A DNA stretch of 64,000 bases from Litsea cubeba (GCA_012931725.1 CM022951.1:7520412-7584411); one strand, 5' to 3'; positions 9,981-22,398 are shown, counted from the stretch's first letter. Translations and numbers: made by a program. Notes: generated from the sequence alone by a model not told the origin.

Positions 9981-11224
9981 TCCCTAGTTACACTCAACTT
10001 TCCTTATAATCTTATAACCGTAGTTAGAAAAAAAGGGAAAAAGAAAAAACATAAGATCCAAGAGATCCAGCACTATTCCCCATTTGAATAGAATTTCAAA
10101 ACATAGGCAAATCTTATTGGGAGAATTCCTTTGTCTTACTGTGACAAGTTTTATAGAGCACACGTTAGGATCCATCCGAGTTGTTCACACACAAAGGACC
10201 CCGTGATAGTTGTTGGATGCTGGGGTTTGCATCCATCGAATGGACTGGACCCCATGCAGACCTCACCTATGTGAAGCCACCTCCCTATGCATCATTAGGG
10301 CCTACGAAGATCTTGCCATCACCATTGTCCCATTTAGACCCAACCCCGGGTGTGGTGGTTTTTCTAAGGAACTGGTTGGGGCCTATCCGTGTATAAAATA
10401 TGGATCTCACCTTATAATCGTAGCCTTGAGAAATGACCTACAAATTCTCACCCCTTAAAATATTGTGCACAGTCAATCCAATCGTCTAGTCTATCTGGAT
10501 GAGTGTAAAAAACTGGGATTACTGTAATTCAAGGGGATTTCTTTAGGTGTAGTCCATTCAAATGGGTGATCAAGTGGGTGAGGTGCACATGAAAGTCCCC
10601 ATGTTCGTCGTGTGCACTAGATATATTTTGACACACCCATGCATGAGCTGAGCATGGAGATTAAGTGCACCTCACAGTGGGGACAACTTGGAGACGCACA
10701 TGGAGATGGGGCTATTTGATTGAAAGGACTGGTTAGGGCCTACTCATGTAAAACAAAAAAGGACCTCACATGATCATCCGAACCCCTTGATCTACGGCCC
10801 ACAAATTTTCTCTGCAAAAAGCATGTGTGCAATTGATCCAATGGTCTAGTCCATTTGGATGGATGCAAACCAATCGAGGGGGGTCTAGTCGCTATTAGTG
10901 GTGTCCCTGTGTGTGGTGTATTCAGATGAACCATCAAGTGGACCTCAATCGGGGGCCTCACGTTGGCTTAGGATTGAGTGGATTTCAAGATCTGGATGGG
11001 CTCATTTGATCATCCTACCATCATTATCTGGGCCCAACAAGTTTAACGACTTCACAGTCAAATCGGATCCGTGTATAGTCGATCTATGGGCCTAGTCCAA
11101 TTAGATGAGTGTTAAACCCATGGTACCATTGTAGTTTGAGGGGTCCCGATTTTTGGTCCATTTGGATGGACAAACATTCGGCATACAACTAGGAGTGCAA
11201 CTAAAATCTTAAATATATATATAT
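9981..11224. repeat. Degenerate tandem repeat of about 330 bp, three units
   Basis: Three diverged units end with variants of 'AATGGTCTAGTCCATTTGGATG' wording (around 10480-10505, 10840-10865 and 11090-11110), preceded by a GGACCTCAC...CCCACAAAT stretch. Small open frames here are short and repetitive. An AT microsatellite closes the region at 11208-11232. No gene recognised. Confidence 0.45.
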
Positions 11225-11668
11225 ATATATATGATAGAGTAGTTAATTCATAAGAATTACTGTTACAGAGCATTCTAATCTGTTGTGATTGATTATTCAT
11301 AAGAATTGATATAATCTCCACATTCTAATCTGTTATTTATAATTAATGTTGCATATTATTTACCTATAATGAAACCACTATGTAAAGGGCTAAAACCAAA
11401 ATTATAGATAGGTTAGATTTTTTTAAGACAACGCGTGGACACCATAAAGTGAATCATCCGAGCATCGCAGTAGATTTTTAGTAATTTCAGTAATTTTTAA
11501 TTAATAATTAATTTAAATAAATACTTAAATTAACTAATTAATTTCAATAAATTAATCCATGCGATGAATTTAATGCTAGTAGAAATAATGCATTTCTGAT
11601 ATGGACCCCAGAGCAAATTCAACCCAGAGTTAGAGGCAAAAGGAAATTACTGAAAATATGCAGGTTTT
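11225..11668. repeat. Direct repeat, short copy of 13385-14645
   Basis: This 0.44-kb stretch matches the two ends of 13385-14645 but lacks about 0.85 kb of its middle (13615-14466). Both copies end at the same flank (TAGAAATAATGCATTTCT... to AATATGCAGGTTT), so this is local duplication rather than two insertions. Confidence 0.65.
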
Positions 11669-12638
11669 CCTCCGCTTCAAGTGGAGGAAAAGTTGCAAGT
11701 GAAGCTTTACAGCGGCGTAAAATGGCGGAAAAGCTGCAAGTGCAGTTTTTCCTCCTCTCAAAGGGGAGGAAAACTTGCAAGTGTCTAAGTGGCCGTAAAG
11801 CTGCGGTTTGATCCCACCTCGTTCCATCGCTATCTTCCATTTTTTTCTTTTACTTATGGGGACGTGGGGCACAAAACCCTTTTCATTTTCTTTTTCCACA
11901 CCATGCATACATCATCATAGTGGGACCAAGCTAATGGCTCAACTGAATGGACTACACATAGAGGACGCTGGGGAATCAGGTTGATCCCATATTTTACTCC
12001 AATTAACGGGAATAATTTCTATTGGAGTGAATTTGGGGATAGTCCGTGAAATTGTAGGACGTTCGATTTAATGAGTTCGATTTTTTCTCTACGAAATAAG
12101 AAATGACATCGGTCCAATAGATGGGCCCCATTGTGCATTTAGATAGGAATCATGTATTGATAATCGTGCATTTTTTATATGGTTTGTACTGCAGACCCAA
12201 TCCGGATCTGGGTGGTTGAAAGAATTAGAAAACCCGCAGGCTTTCTACTGTTAAAGCAGTGGTAAAGTAGCACATGCAACATTTGCGCTGTTTATAGCGG
12301 TGGTAAAGATGCGGTTGGGATTGACACTATTTTTACGTCTTTTTTTTTGTCTTTGGGGACATATTTACATTCATCTTCTCTAATTGCATGTAATTTTACT
12401 CTAAAATAGGTCAAGCCGGCAAAAGCTCAACCAGAACTTTACCAACATCATATTGGGATTGGCCTTTACTTTTAGGATCATGGGCAAAAACAGAGCCTGA
12501 CTTAATTTTTAGCCTGGCTAGAATATGTGGTAGGAGTAAAAGTACATATGATTTTCAATTGAGATCGACCTCTGCATTAATTTTAGGGCCATGGCTAAGT
12601 GTGGTCCTAAACTTTGGGCTCATAACGAAATGGTCCCC
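11669..12638. other. Non-coding, CTTGCAAG-rich stretch
   Basis: No gene is seen. Around 11665-11800 the motif GGAAAA(C/G)TTGCAAGTG recurs three times beside short TCCTCC/GGAGGA inverted repeats, and a related GGTAAAG stretch is at 12255-12315. These could be subterminal repeats of an old DNA transposon; ends were not found. Confidence 0.35.
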
Positions 12639-12900
12639 GTCATACCTTCATCCAAATTAGCAGTTGTTCCATATTGTCAATTGGTTATTCTTCTTGTCAG
12701 AAAAACGTCTTTATAAGAAGCACCCATTCTTGCTCTCCAACCCTTACGGTTGAGAAAAATAATTTGATTCTGTCTCCTCCTTGAGACACGTCATACCTTC
12801 ATCCAAAGTAGCAATTGTTGCATATTGTCAATGGGTTCTTCTTCTTGTCAGAAGAACATCTCTTAAAGAAGCACCCATTCTTGCTCCCCAACCCGTATGG
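12639..12900. repeat. Tandem duplication, period about 151 bp
   Basis: Two copies of a ~115-bp unit starting GTCATACCTTCATCC (12639 and 12790) and ending near CACCCATTCTTGCTC. The following 480 bases up to 13384 show no gene. Confidence 0.75.
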
Positions 12901-13384
12901 TAGAAACGTTTCATTCTCATCTCCCCATCACTGCAAATGCCAAACATACCTTATTATCTCTCTCAATTGACAGATGTCTCTGCTTGATAACGATGCCATT
13001 CATCGCCATCATAGAAGCTCTCTTGTCTTTGCCTTTCTTGATTGCGTTGGTCGCGGACTGCAAAAATGCCATTGGGAGTTTTGGGAGATCCAAATCCAAG
13101 CCCTCACCAAGTACTCCCCGTGTCTGATTTTTGCCCTGATTTAATGCCTTTTTTTAAATTTCTTAGTTTTAATAATGTATGGCATTTACCTTTTCAACTT
13201 TTTTTTCCAAAGAAATGGATTGATTTATATATAACCCCATCCCCATTTATCTAATAGAACCTGAAAACTAGAAAAGGAAGGGGCTGAATGTATCTTACGA
13301 AATGTGACTGATACCATGTTAGTTAATCTCTTTCTTCCTTTGTTATTAATCTTCTATCGTTCTCATTGAGTTTTAAAGATCCCA

Positions 13385-14645
13385 AGGTGCTAGAGTAGAT
13401 AATTGATAAGAATTGATGGTATAGAGCATTCTAATATGGGGAGATTGATTATTCATAAGAATTAATATAATCTCCACATTCTAATATGTTATTTAAAATT
13501 AATGTTGCATATTATTTACCTATAATGAAACCACTGTGTAAAGGGCTGAGACCAAAATTATAGATAGGTTATATTTTTTTTAAGACAATGCGTGGACACC
13601 ATATATAAAGTGAATCATCACATAATACACAATTCAAAATAAATATGTGTTTCTAAGAAAACACATCAATTATTTAAAGGCAGAAAAACACGCAACATTT
13701 ACCACTCATGCACATTTATGACTAATATATAGAAATTACCAGCCAAGAATAAACAAACTATCATATAGCAATAAAGAACTGTGAAAGGTAATGAATAATA
13801 CCCTGCAGGTTTAAGATTTAATTCTCTCAATCCATATACCTTTTTCTTTAATTAATAATTAATCCGAAAATGAGTACAAAGCGACCCTATATAATATTTA
13901 TGGAGTTGGCAAGATAATCGATGAGAATTAGGAATTGATAATGACAAATAACAGTGAAAGTTCTCTAACGACAACGACGAGAATAAATAAAGAATTTTCA
14001 ACTTTAAGATTTCATTCACTCAGTCCTTTGCTTTCCCTTTGAAAACACATAAAACTTATACTTAAATATTGGTCTTTAGTTTAGTTGTTTGTTTTTCTGG
14101 ACAAATTCTCATCCTCCATTTATGCAGATATGGGAGGACGGAGATGTAGATTTTATGCAACGGTTTCTAGTTTCACAAATAATAAAAATATTACGAAAAC
14201 TATTATTAGGAAAATGTTCTAACCATATTTTCAAAATGCTGGTGAGATTCAAATGACATAAAAAATTGTGATTCAAAATATTAGAATTACATATAAACTT
14301 ATATTTAATAGCAATTTCTATTCAATCTTTAAAAGTTAATTTCATTATGTGATTATATTTATAGTCAATTCTGGAAGAATTGCGTTGAAAAGAGGTAAAG
14401 TCTGTTTTATTATCTTTATCCCCCTTGCAATGATGTTAAATGCCGACAATTCATTTAATAATTTTAGTAATTTTTAATTAATAATTAATTTAAATAAATA
14501 CTTAAATTAACTAATTAATGTCAATAAATTAATCCGTGCATCGCACGGAGTTTAATGCTAGTAGAAATAATGCATTTCTCATATGGACCCTAGGACAGAC
14601 TTAACCTAGACCTAGATGCGAAAGGAAATGAAAATATGCAGGTTT
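13385..14645 (+). mobile_element. Helitron-like fragment with typical 3' end
   Basis: At 14534-14548 the hairpin CCGTGCATCGCACGG is followed, nine bases on, by CTAG (14558-14561) and a T, matching the 3' terminus of plant Helitrons. The 5' TC end was not identified. The region duplicates 11225-11668, where the hairpin is degraded. It is AT-rich and non-coding, and the last 84 bases belong to the flank. Confidence 0.5.
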
Positions 14646-14968
14646 GAAAATACATGATTAGGCTCCATCTGCATTAAAGTGTTATTAGGAGAGACAGTCC
14701 GGACTTGGGATAAAATAATGGTATTTTTATAAATAAGAATATACTCATTTTTGTTTAATGGATGTAAGGAGAAAGCTATCATTTTCATAAAAGTTCAGCA
14801 CAAATCTCATAGTGGTTATCCATTTTCATTAGGAATATTGATTTTGGGGACATGAAAGAGTAGGGGTCTATTTACAAATACAAAAATCGCGGGGGCCTAT
14901 TTACAAATCATACAAACCTTAGAGGGGTATATAAAAAAAAAAAAAAAAAACTCTATTAAAAATGCCTT
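14646..14968. mobile_element. Truncated inverted copy of the Mutator-like MITE
   Basis: Reverse complement of about 9225-9575, including the outer TIR with its A-run, ending abruptly at the AAACCTGCATATTTTC junction. It marks the inner breakpoint of the inverted duplication. Confidence 0.65.
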
Positions 14969-16995
14969 GAATTCTATGGTAATTGATCTTTTGAGTCCTA
15001 CCAGCCTACACTAGTAAGGTTATTGCAGTTACTCAAACTATATGTAAGTATTCTTTCTTCAAACTTTTATGATTAAAAAAAAAAGGTTTATCTAAGAGGC
15101 TGGAAGCAGTGGTAGCAAACAGGTTGGGTCAAGTCAAAATTTGTCTGATTGACAAAGGGTATCTATAGGTTAAAGTTAAACTCAAATCCGATCCATTTTT
15201 AAAAAAGGTCAAGTAAGTTAAACTCACATCTGAAGCGGGTCAACCTATTTAATTTGACCCAACTGATAGAATCTTGTCCCAAACCCAATCCATTTCAAAT
15301 ATTAAGACTATATTTGAGTTAAACTTCAAAAAAAAAAAAAAATAACTCCAACACAAGATTGGCTCATTTTATATAAAATAGACTATTGTATGCACCAAAA
15401 TATTATACTACCATGTTATTTAAATAGATTTAGATATGTGGATTGACCGTAACCCGACACATTCAAGTTAGGCATGCAGGTATCCAAGTTGACGTTAACT
15501 CAACCCATTTAATTGTGAGTTACTTTTCTTGACTCGCGATCTATCCATATATATTGTGGGTCGAGTTACACAGATATTTCCGCCCTAGCTAAACCCTACT
15601 TTCTCCATACAGTGGAAAATTTGCTCTCTTTGCGAGATGGAAATGAGCACACAAGCAAACCGCATAAATCTTGTTGTTCCTCTTGTTTTGGTTGCTTATT
15701 TGTGCATTGTGATTATTTGAGTATACAAAACTTTGGTTCCTTGATCAGGCCTCAATATGAATGGCCCATCAGGTTGCCAAAGGTGTTGGACCTATTGTTA
15801 ATATGTTCTTTGAAAATGCTAAAATGTACATACTATTGAGCATTCTATCAACAATATGTTTGGAGAAAAATGCATCATCACGCGCAGTTGTGTGCATCAT
15901 CTCTAAAAGATATATGTATACTGCGAGTGTAGAAAAGGAATGGTTTGATTTGATCAGGTGTAACTCTCTATAATCAGATATACAAACATATGGGACAGAA
16001 TCACATCACCATTTGGCCAACATAAATAACTAAAGAAGTTTTGTTTCTAATTACAAGTGGCCTAAAGAACTGTTGTGACTAATCCACAAATGACACTCAT
16101 ACGGTCAAATCGCATCATATAGGGGCCCGTTTAGCATCATTGTGAGAATGAATGAAGAAAAACTTGTTTGAGTGACATTTTCTGACATAAAATCTAGAAA
16201 AATAGATGAGGGAGATAGAGAGGAAGAGATTTTATAGATGTGAATGAATGAGTTTTTCTTCATTCATTCTCAAAATAAAACATTGCCAGATGCCAAATAG
16301 GCCCTAGAATTCTGTCTAAGAAGATCGGGCAAGACATCAAACCTCAATAACAGTCCCAAGACTTTGGTTTTATAAGACTGATTAACAGTTATTTCTTTCA
16401 CCCTTAAAGACAAGTATCATTTGGTTCTAGTGGTCAGTGTTGGCCTTCTTTCTTACCAAAGAAAACAAGATGTTTTACATTTCTGTTTATTTGAAAATTC
16501 ATCAGAAGATTTCGACCTATCTACAGGGTACATATGCACAACAATGATTTAAGCTACAGAATAATAAACTCACAGATACAGATATGCTGGCATAGTTCTA
16601 TGTTTCAATGAAAGAAACTAAAACAAAAGGATTGAACGCTAGAACCAACACAACCACTCATGTGCATTCCTTGATAGAATTGGGCTTCTAAAACATTAAG
16701 ATCACATACAGTAACTAGCTAAAGAAGTTAAAAATAAGAGATTCAAATACTAGAACCAATATTACCAGTCCTGGGTATGGATTTGTGATCCTAAAACATG
16801 AAGATCAAATAGACTCACTTAGTTAACAAGCCATATGTACAATAAATATAGAAACCAAGCTGATTTAATGCAAACCGTAGGTATATATTTCCCTTCAAGT
16901 TCCCTTCTTGAAGCAGGCCAACAGTGTGCTTTAAGCCCGCTGAGACTTCCAAGTGCACCTCGGTTCGAGTAACAGTTCCAGGAGAATACTCTGAT
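14969..16995. other. Flank of copy 2, inverted match to copy 1 flank
   Basis: No gene is seen. It is the reverse complement of 3594-4774 plus 8322-9237, without the young LTR element, whose empty target is at 15829-15833. The shared MITE is at 16122-16304. Confidence 0.75.
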
Positions 16996-19359
16996 TTAAT
17001 TCTCTGCGAAAATTTCGAGAGCTCTTGGGACTGGAGGGATGTTTACCTCTGTTACACCCTCCAGAATCTGAACGACCAGCCCCATCGATGGCCTATCATC
17101 TTCATTGTCTTGGATACACCAACAAGCAACTCTAGAAGCTCTACCAAGTTCTTCCATGTTGGCATTACCTTTCAATTGGTTATCCAACAGGGCAAGAAAT
17201 TCACCATCAATAATTTTTCCTGCAGCCCAACTAGGAAAAAATGTTGGTCCCCCATCCCCCGAATGCTCTGAATTTCTCTTCCCTGAGATGATTTCAAAAA
17301 GCATCATTCCATAGCTATAGACATCAGCTTTCGGTGTGATAGCAACGCCCGAAATCCACTCTGGAGCAAGATAGCCAATGGTTCCTCTCATAGATGTCAA
17401 AACCCGGCTGAATTCCCGCCCGACGAGCTTTGCCATACCAAAGTCTGACACCTTAGGCAAAAATGAAGAATCCAAAAGAACGTTTTCCGGCTTGATATCA
17501 CAATGTATGATTCGTTCTCTGCATTTTTCGTGAAGATAGGCTAATCCTCTAGCAATTCCAAGAGCAATTTGGTATCTTGTATTCCAATCTAAAGTCTCAG
17601 ATTTCTTATGAAACAGTTGGGAATCTAAAGAACCATTTGGCATATAATCGTAAACTAGCATCCTATTATTACCTTGAGAGCAGAACCCACAAAGGCGAAT
17701 GAGATTAACATGCTGAATTGCTCCAATTGTGCTCACTTCTGCTCGGAACTGCTTCTCTCCTTGTCTAAAGCCTTCTAGTTTCTTCACAGCTACGGGAGTT
17801 GAATCAGGCAGACTCCCTTTAAAAACAGAACCAAAACTTCCTCTCCCTAACTTCTCCGAGAAATTCTTGGTAATGGTCTGTAATTCTCTGTAGCTAAATG
17901 ACACCAAAGAGCCTTGAACCTTCTCCAAAGACTCTGCCCGTCGTCTCCTTCGGTATATCCAAATGAACAATATAACAACACTAAATACAGACACACACCC
18001 AACCCCCACTCCTACAATAACCCAACGAACCCATGTCTTTTTTTTGCCTGAATCCTGCAGATCAATTGCTGCTAGGCGAAGATAAAGATCTTGTCCTCCA
18101 ACATCGCCAGCTGCCATCTGTTTCAGATTGATCAAGTCACCATTCCATACAGAGCAACTACTATCATATGCATAAGCAGTACAGGAACAATTGTTCAAGC
18201 AATACAATTCGCAATCTTTTACGCTCCCGACTGCTGTCAATGACTGCGGATTCACTGGCAGCTGCACGTTGCGCATCACAAAGAACGCATCTTGTTCTTC
18301 ATCAGCAGAGGTGTTCCTACCACACTGCAAGGGGGTTCTCCTCTTGCATCCGGCTGACCAAATGCTTGAACTCCAATCTTTCTGAGATCGTGGTTCGAAA
18401 CCATGCAAACAGGAACAAGAGGCCAGGGTAGATTGTGGCTGGGTGCATATGCCGAAAGAGCTGCAGTAGGAATAAATATCACATCGAGATGTAGGCATAG
18501 ACCAAAAACAACTCCATGTTTGGGAAGACGCCAACAGTGTGCATTGCTGGACTTGCCCCAATGGGCCCATAACATTTCTTGTCATAGAAGTATTATCCAA
18601 AAACTCATAGGTGGCATAGGTTCTGTTTTGTGTCTCCACAAGACTCATTTTGTAGGGCTGATCCGCAGCCATTCCAGGAATTGAGCTGAAATACTGCCCA
18701 GTCCAAACTCCACTTTGCCAATAAATCTTTGTTCTATTCCACATCAAAACAAACTGATTAAGTCCAGAAGGATCCATCTCAAGCGAAAACACCCCAGGAG
18801 CTGGATCTTCGGGATTTTTCCATGAAGTCATCCGCTGTCTTTCACCAGTAATTTTGTTCCTCCCAACCCGTCCTTTTGGTAGCCACGTATCGGTTGGATA
18901 ATCAAAGCTCTGCCAAATAACATAAGAGGAATTTGACCCATCTCTCAAAACAAGATTTCCAGTGTCAAGAAGCTCTGCAATGGTGGAATTTGAGGCCATT
19001 GAGGGTATATTGGTGGACCATACCGTCCTATTCAACTGATTCGAAAGGACTAGATTTCCACCTTGATTGATTCTTAGTTCATAGGAGGTCTTGTTTGAGA
19101 GTGGTGTTTCTCTGTTTGCAACCCAAACCACATATTGTGGGAATTGTTTGTACCATATGCCTACGTAGTAGTTCTTAGAATTACCTGGGGTGAAGAAACC
19201 CAACTCAAAGATGCCACCTTTGGAGGATATGGTCTGGTTTCCAGAGAGTGGTTGGCCTAGAGAGATGATTTCTGCTGCAGTGGAGAAGTGGCTCTTGGAG
19301 AAGAAGAGTAGAGGAAGCTGAACATAGAGGAAGAACCATGACCTGATATTTGTGTCCAT
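16996..19359 (-). CDS. G-type lectin S-receptor-like Ser/Thr kinase, copy 2 (At2g19130-like)
   Basis: Single-exon receptor kinase of 787 residues, the same length as copy 1 and very similar throughout. It has a signal peptide (about 1-30), bulb-type lectin, S-locus glycoprotein region, PAN domain, a transmembrane helix near 445-467 followed by RRRRR, and a kinase domain with GRGSFGSVFKG, VAVKK, IIHCDIKPENVLL and SDFGMAKL. The HCD motif makes it non-RD. Predicted to sit in the plasma membrane and phosphorylate Ser/Thr after extracellular ligand binding; the ligand is unknown. The ATG at 19359 directly precedes a good signal peptide. It faces away from the window's right side, as the inverted partner of 1230-3593. 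No lesion is visible. Confidence 0.94.
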   Translation of the reverse strand: MDTNIRSWFFLYVQLPLLFFSKSHFSTAAEIISLGQPLSGNQTISSKGGIFELGFFTPGNSKNYYVGIWYKQFPQYVVWVANRETPLSNKTSYELRINQGGNLVLSNQLNRTVWSTNIPSMASNSTIAELLDTGNLVLRDGSNSSYVIWQSFDYPTDTWLPKGRVGRNKITGERQRMTSWKNPEDPAPGVFSLEMDPSGLNQFVLMWNRTKIYWQSGVWTGQYFSSIPGMAADQPYKMSLVETQNRTYATYEFLDNTSMTRNVMGPLGQVQQCTLLASSQTWSCFWSMPTSRCDIYSYCSSFGICTQPQSTLASCSCLHGFEPRSQKDWSSSIWSAGCKRRTPLQCGRNTSADEEQDAFFVMRNVQLPVNPQSLTAVGSVKDCELYCLNNCSCTAYAYDSSCSVWNGDLINLKQMAAGDVGGQDLYLRLAAIDLQDSGKKKTWVRWVIVGVGVGCVSVFSVVILFIWIYRRRRRAESLEKVQGSLVSFSYRELQTITKNFSEKLGRGSFGSVFKGSLPDSTPVAVKKLEGFRQGEKQFRAEVSTIGAIQHVNLIRLCGFCSQGNNRMLVYDYMPNGSLDSQLFHKKSETLDWNTRYQIALGIARGLAYLHEKCRERIIHCDIKPENVLLDSSFLPKVSDFGMAKLVGREFSRVLTSMRGTIGYLAPEWISGVAITPKADVYSYGMMLFEIISGKRNSEHSGDGGPTFFPSWAAGKIIDGEFLALLDNQLKGNANMEELGRASRVACWCIQDNEDDRPSMGLVVQILEGVTEVNIPPVPRALEIFAEN

Positions 19360-19778
19360 GTCTGTTGAATGAAAATAGCACTTGGTTTCATGGAATTTGA
19401 AGAAGAACCTTGTCAGATGTCTTTCTGCAAATTTGTTGAATCATTATTTCATTTGTATTCTTCCAGGAGACTTCCTTGGAAATCTTGTATTTGCATCATA
19501 TTAGCCGTATGTTTGGGACCTGTTGCTTTCCTGATCCGGATCGAATTCCGTGACCTGAAATGAATGGAAGAAATTGGTCCCCATACCTTCGTGGATTGAG
19601 TGGAAGCAGAAATGCCAGATTGTACAGGGCACTGGTCTCAGAAACCAGTTAGATACGTAAGAAGATTTTTCTGATGTTTGATAGAGATTTTTCTGATACA
19701 TAAGAAGAACCCGGTCGTGATAGAGAGATTATTCTCAATTAAGACTACTAACACAGTGAATTTATCAACATGCAGTCT
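19360..19778. other. Upstream region of copy 2
   Basis: Presumed promoter and leader of the minus-strand kinase. Only the proximal 60-70 bases resemble the copy 1 leader. No gene seen. Confidence 0.5.
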
Positions 19779-20008
19779 TTTTTTTTTTTTTTTTTTCTTT
19801 CTAACAGACGTTCTTAACCCTTTGGGCTAGACTAATCCATCCGGGCCCATAGAGAAGTTGGGTAAAACCCTTGTGACCCCAGGGTAGTAGTACTAGTAGA
19901 CTCAACTTTCGATTTCCGAAGATGTGCGAATCAGGGATCGATACTAGGACCTCTAACTCTAGAAGAGAGATGAACCATGTTCCTGACCACTTGGCCAACC
20001 CTTAAGGG
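19779..20008 (-). mobile_element. tRNA-derived SINE
   Basis: On the minus strand the element begins with CCCTTAAGGGTTGGCCAAGT (A box TGGCCAAGTGGT), carries a B-box-like GTATCGATCC (19935-19944) and ends in an A-rich tail seen as T-run plus TTTCTTTC at 19779-19802. These are Pol III internal promoter boxes of a tRNA-derived SINE. No clear target duplication was found. Confidence 0.6.
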
Positions 20009-20379
20009 TAAGTGAAGCTTGCTCCAGTTATATTAATTATTTACTGGGTAAATATGTAATCCGTTCGTAAAATCTGGGCCCTTTTGTTACAAGTGTCTGG
20101 GTGACTTCGGGCTTCATATATTTTGTAAAGTGGGTTTTGAACAAGGAAGAGGATTGTTCCTCTTGTGGTGATCTCAGAAAGATAGTGAACTGGCTTGAAT
20201 CTCCATGGACGTAGCCCACATCGAGTGTGTGTTTACTATGTGATTGGATTGTGTTCTTTGTCGATCCTGGAATTGCTGCGATCCATATCAACTGGTATGT
20301 ATGAGAGCGAGGTTGAGATTGTCAGGTTCAGGATAGACAGACGTGATCGAGAAGAGGAGAGTTCAAGCTGCTCTCGGAT

Positions 20380-20555
20380 CCTGTCGTAGAGTTGCAGAGG
20401 ATATGGTGCTGCATATCGTCGGAAAGGTGCTGCAAAGGTAAAGAGACACTGTCCGCTCCCAGGTACTTGATAGTTCCAGCGACAAGCAGGAGAACAGTAG
20501 GGAGTTTGAGAGTGTGGTTGGGGAACGAGCACAAAAATATAACCACAAGCAAAGA
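20380..20555 (-). pseudogene. Possible DUF4220-like gene fragment
   Basis: On the minus strand one frame gives LKLPTVLLLVAGTIKY and a neighbouring frame continues with ERTVSLYLCSTF, resembling the IKYGERTWAL-type segment of plant DUF4220/DUF594 membrane proteins. The homology needs a frame change and is short, so this would be a remnant. The function of the family is poorly known. Read by eye and uncertain. Confidence 0.3.
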
Positions 20556-20789
20556 CTCAGGCCACTAGAAAGAGAGAGTTGTTAGAATTAATTAAAAGGA
20601 ATTAGTAACGATGAAACAAACACGCCATGTGGTAAAGATTTAGGAGGAGTTTGCACTTTCGTGTCACGCGCGTGGCTGGCCCCTCGAATAAGGGCGTTGC
20701 TTCAAGGGCGTTGAGTCCTGCAAGCATCGCCTAAAGAAAATGGCAGGAGAAATTAACTCTTATTGGACTGACTATGCAGTGGTTCATAG

Positions 20790-20962
20790 GTCTCACATCA
20801 GAAAAAAAATTCAAGTCCTCATCTTGGGTATATAAGTGCGGCTCGGCATTAACCCCACACGAGGCCATTTAGCAAGATTGGGTTGAAATCCCATGAGCCA
20901 AAGCGGATAGCATCATATTTAGAGTGGGCCCGGGTCATTAATCTCTGTCGTGATTTTTTTTT
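20790..20962 (+). promoter_or_regulatory. USE-like plus TATA motif ahead of a T-run (candidate snRNA-type promoter)
   Basis: GTCTCACATCA at 20790-20800 resembles the plant snRNA upstream sequence element (consensus RTCCCACATCG); TATATAAG follows at 20829-20836, and a run of nine T at 20954-20962 could end a Pol III transcript of roughly 100 bases. The USE-TATA gap (28 bases) is between the usual Pol III and Pol II spacings. No known snRNA sequence follows. It may be a dispersed repeat that carries this promoter module. Confidence 0.3.
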
Positions 20963-21004
20963 ATGTTTTTCTTCTCATATCCATTTAACGAAGGCTCAAA
21001 TTTT

Positions 21005-21038
<34 letters not shown>

Positions 21039-22398
21039 TTTTTTTTGGTGAAATTCTTTTATTTTATTAGGCATTGTGTGTGTGTTGTCTATATATATAT
21101 ATATATTCTAAAAAACGCCCTCCCCCCTCCCCTAATGAAAAGTCATAAGTCTATGTTTGACACTTATCCAACTTTTCCTCACCGTTGAAATGAGATTCAA
21201 TTTTACAATTTAGAGCTTATTTACGTATCAAGTCATTTGGTAAACCTCTAATTGTATTTTCTAATTTTAGAGCTTATTTTCAAGTTAAGAGTTTTTGCGT
21301 CTAAAGAAATAATATGGATTTTGACATATTAATCATCCTTAACTTCGGTTTTACCAATGTCATGACCAAAACTTCGCCAACTTTGATCAACATTCTTTCA
21401 AAAAAATTGTGCTCTAGATCACATGATATCATTGGATTGTCCAATGGCATCATGAGATTTATCAATTTATGTACAATACATCTTCAGCAACCAACAAACG
21501 AATTAATTTTTAATAGAATTTTGTAAAAACTAAATACACATTTGTTCACCATTTCTCAAGTTCCATCATTCGAAAAACTTCTTCCTAAGATGTTGCATAA
21601 AAGCCATGATATCATGAGACAATCTTGTGACATCATGGGATTTATTAGTTTCTTTGACATATACTATTTCATGATATCATGGGATCTACGGGGAAAAGGT
21701 TAAAAAAGAAGATTGTTGACTAGAGTCAAGCAATTTTGGTGACAATATCTGAATTTCGGTCTTGAAATTGGGAAAATTGGTTTTAAGAAGGATTAATATT
21801 TCAAAAACCTTATATAATAACCTAAGGGGCTTGCTTTTCTTAAGAGTTTTTGTAGCTAAAGCGGATGGAGCTAGACAATGAAGAATTTAAAATTTTTCCG
21901 GATAAAAATAACCTCACAAGACTTTCAAAATGATGCAAATGGTGGGTTCTACATCACCTATTACCTCATGAAATTAGAGCCCTTTTAATTATAATTTTAC
22001 CAAACACAATAATTGTAACTAAATAGATCCTTTTATTTTAGACTTTAATCTAATTAGCTCTTATAGCTAGATTAGAGTATTCGAACGACCCTAAGTAGTT
22101 GACCATTACAAAACCATTCTCATCATTTTCCAAATGTAGTTTTAAGTGAAGCAGATTTTGTTTTAAATTTCTTATAATTTTTAAATATTAATATAATTTA
22201 GGAGTTTCTACAAAAAAAAAAAGCTTAAACTCTTTTTAAAAGGGTTCATAAGAAAAACAATAAAATTACACTAGAGTTGTTCATACTTTTCTTGACCACA
22301 ATGCCCTCATTGATGATTTCTCAATCATTCAATGTTATGGTCAAAGACTTGCAACTCATTTTCTCCATTTTTTCTCTCTTGCAACTCATCTACTCTCA
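20963..22398. other. AT-rich intergenic region with microsatellites and palindromes
   Basis: Contains a TC microsatellite (about 21006-21036), an AT run (about 21091-21107) and three ATGATATCAT words (21423-21432, 21606-21615, 21671-21680). Small open frames show no domain. No gene seen. Confidence 0.5.
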
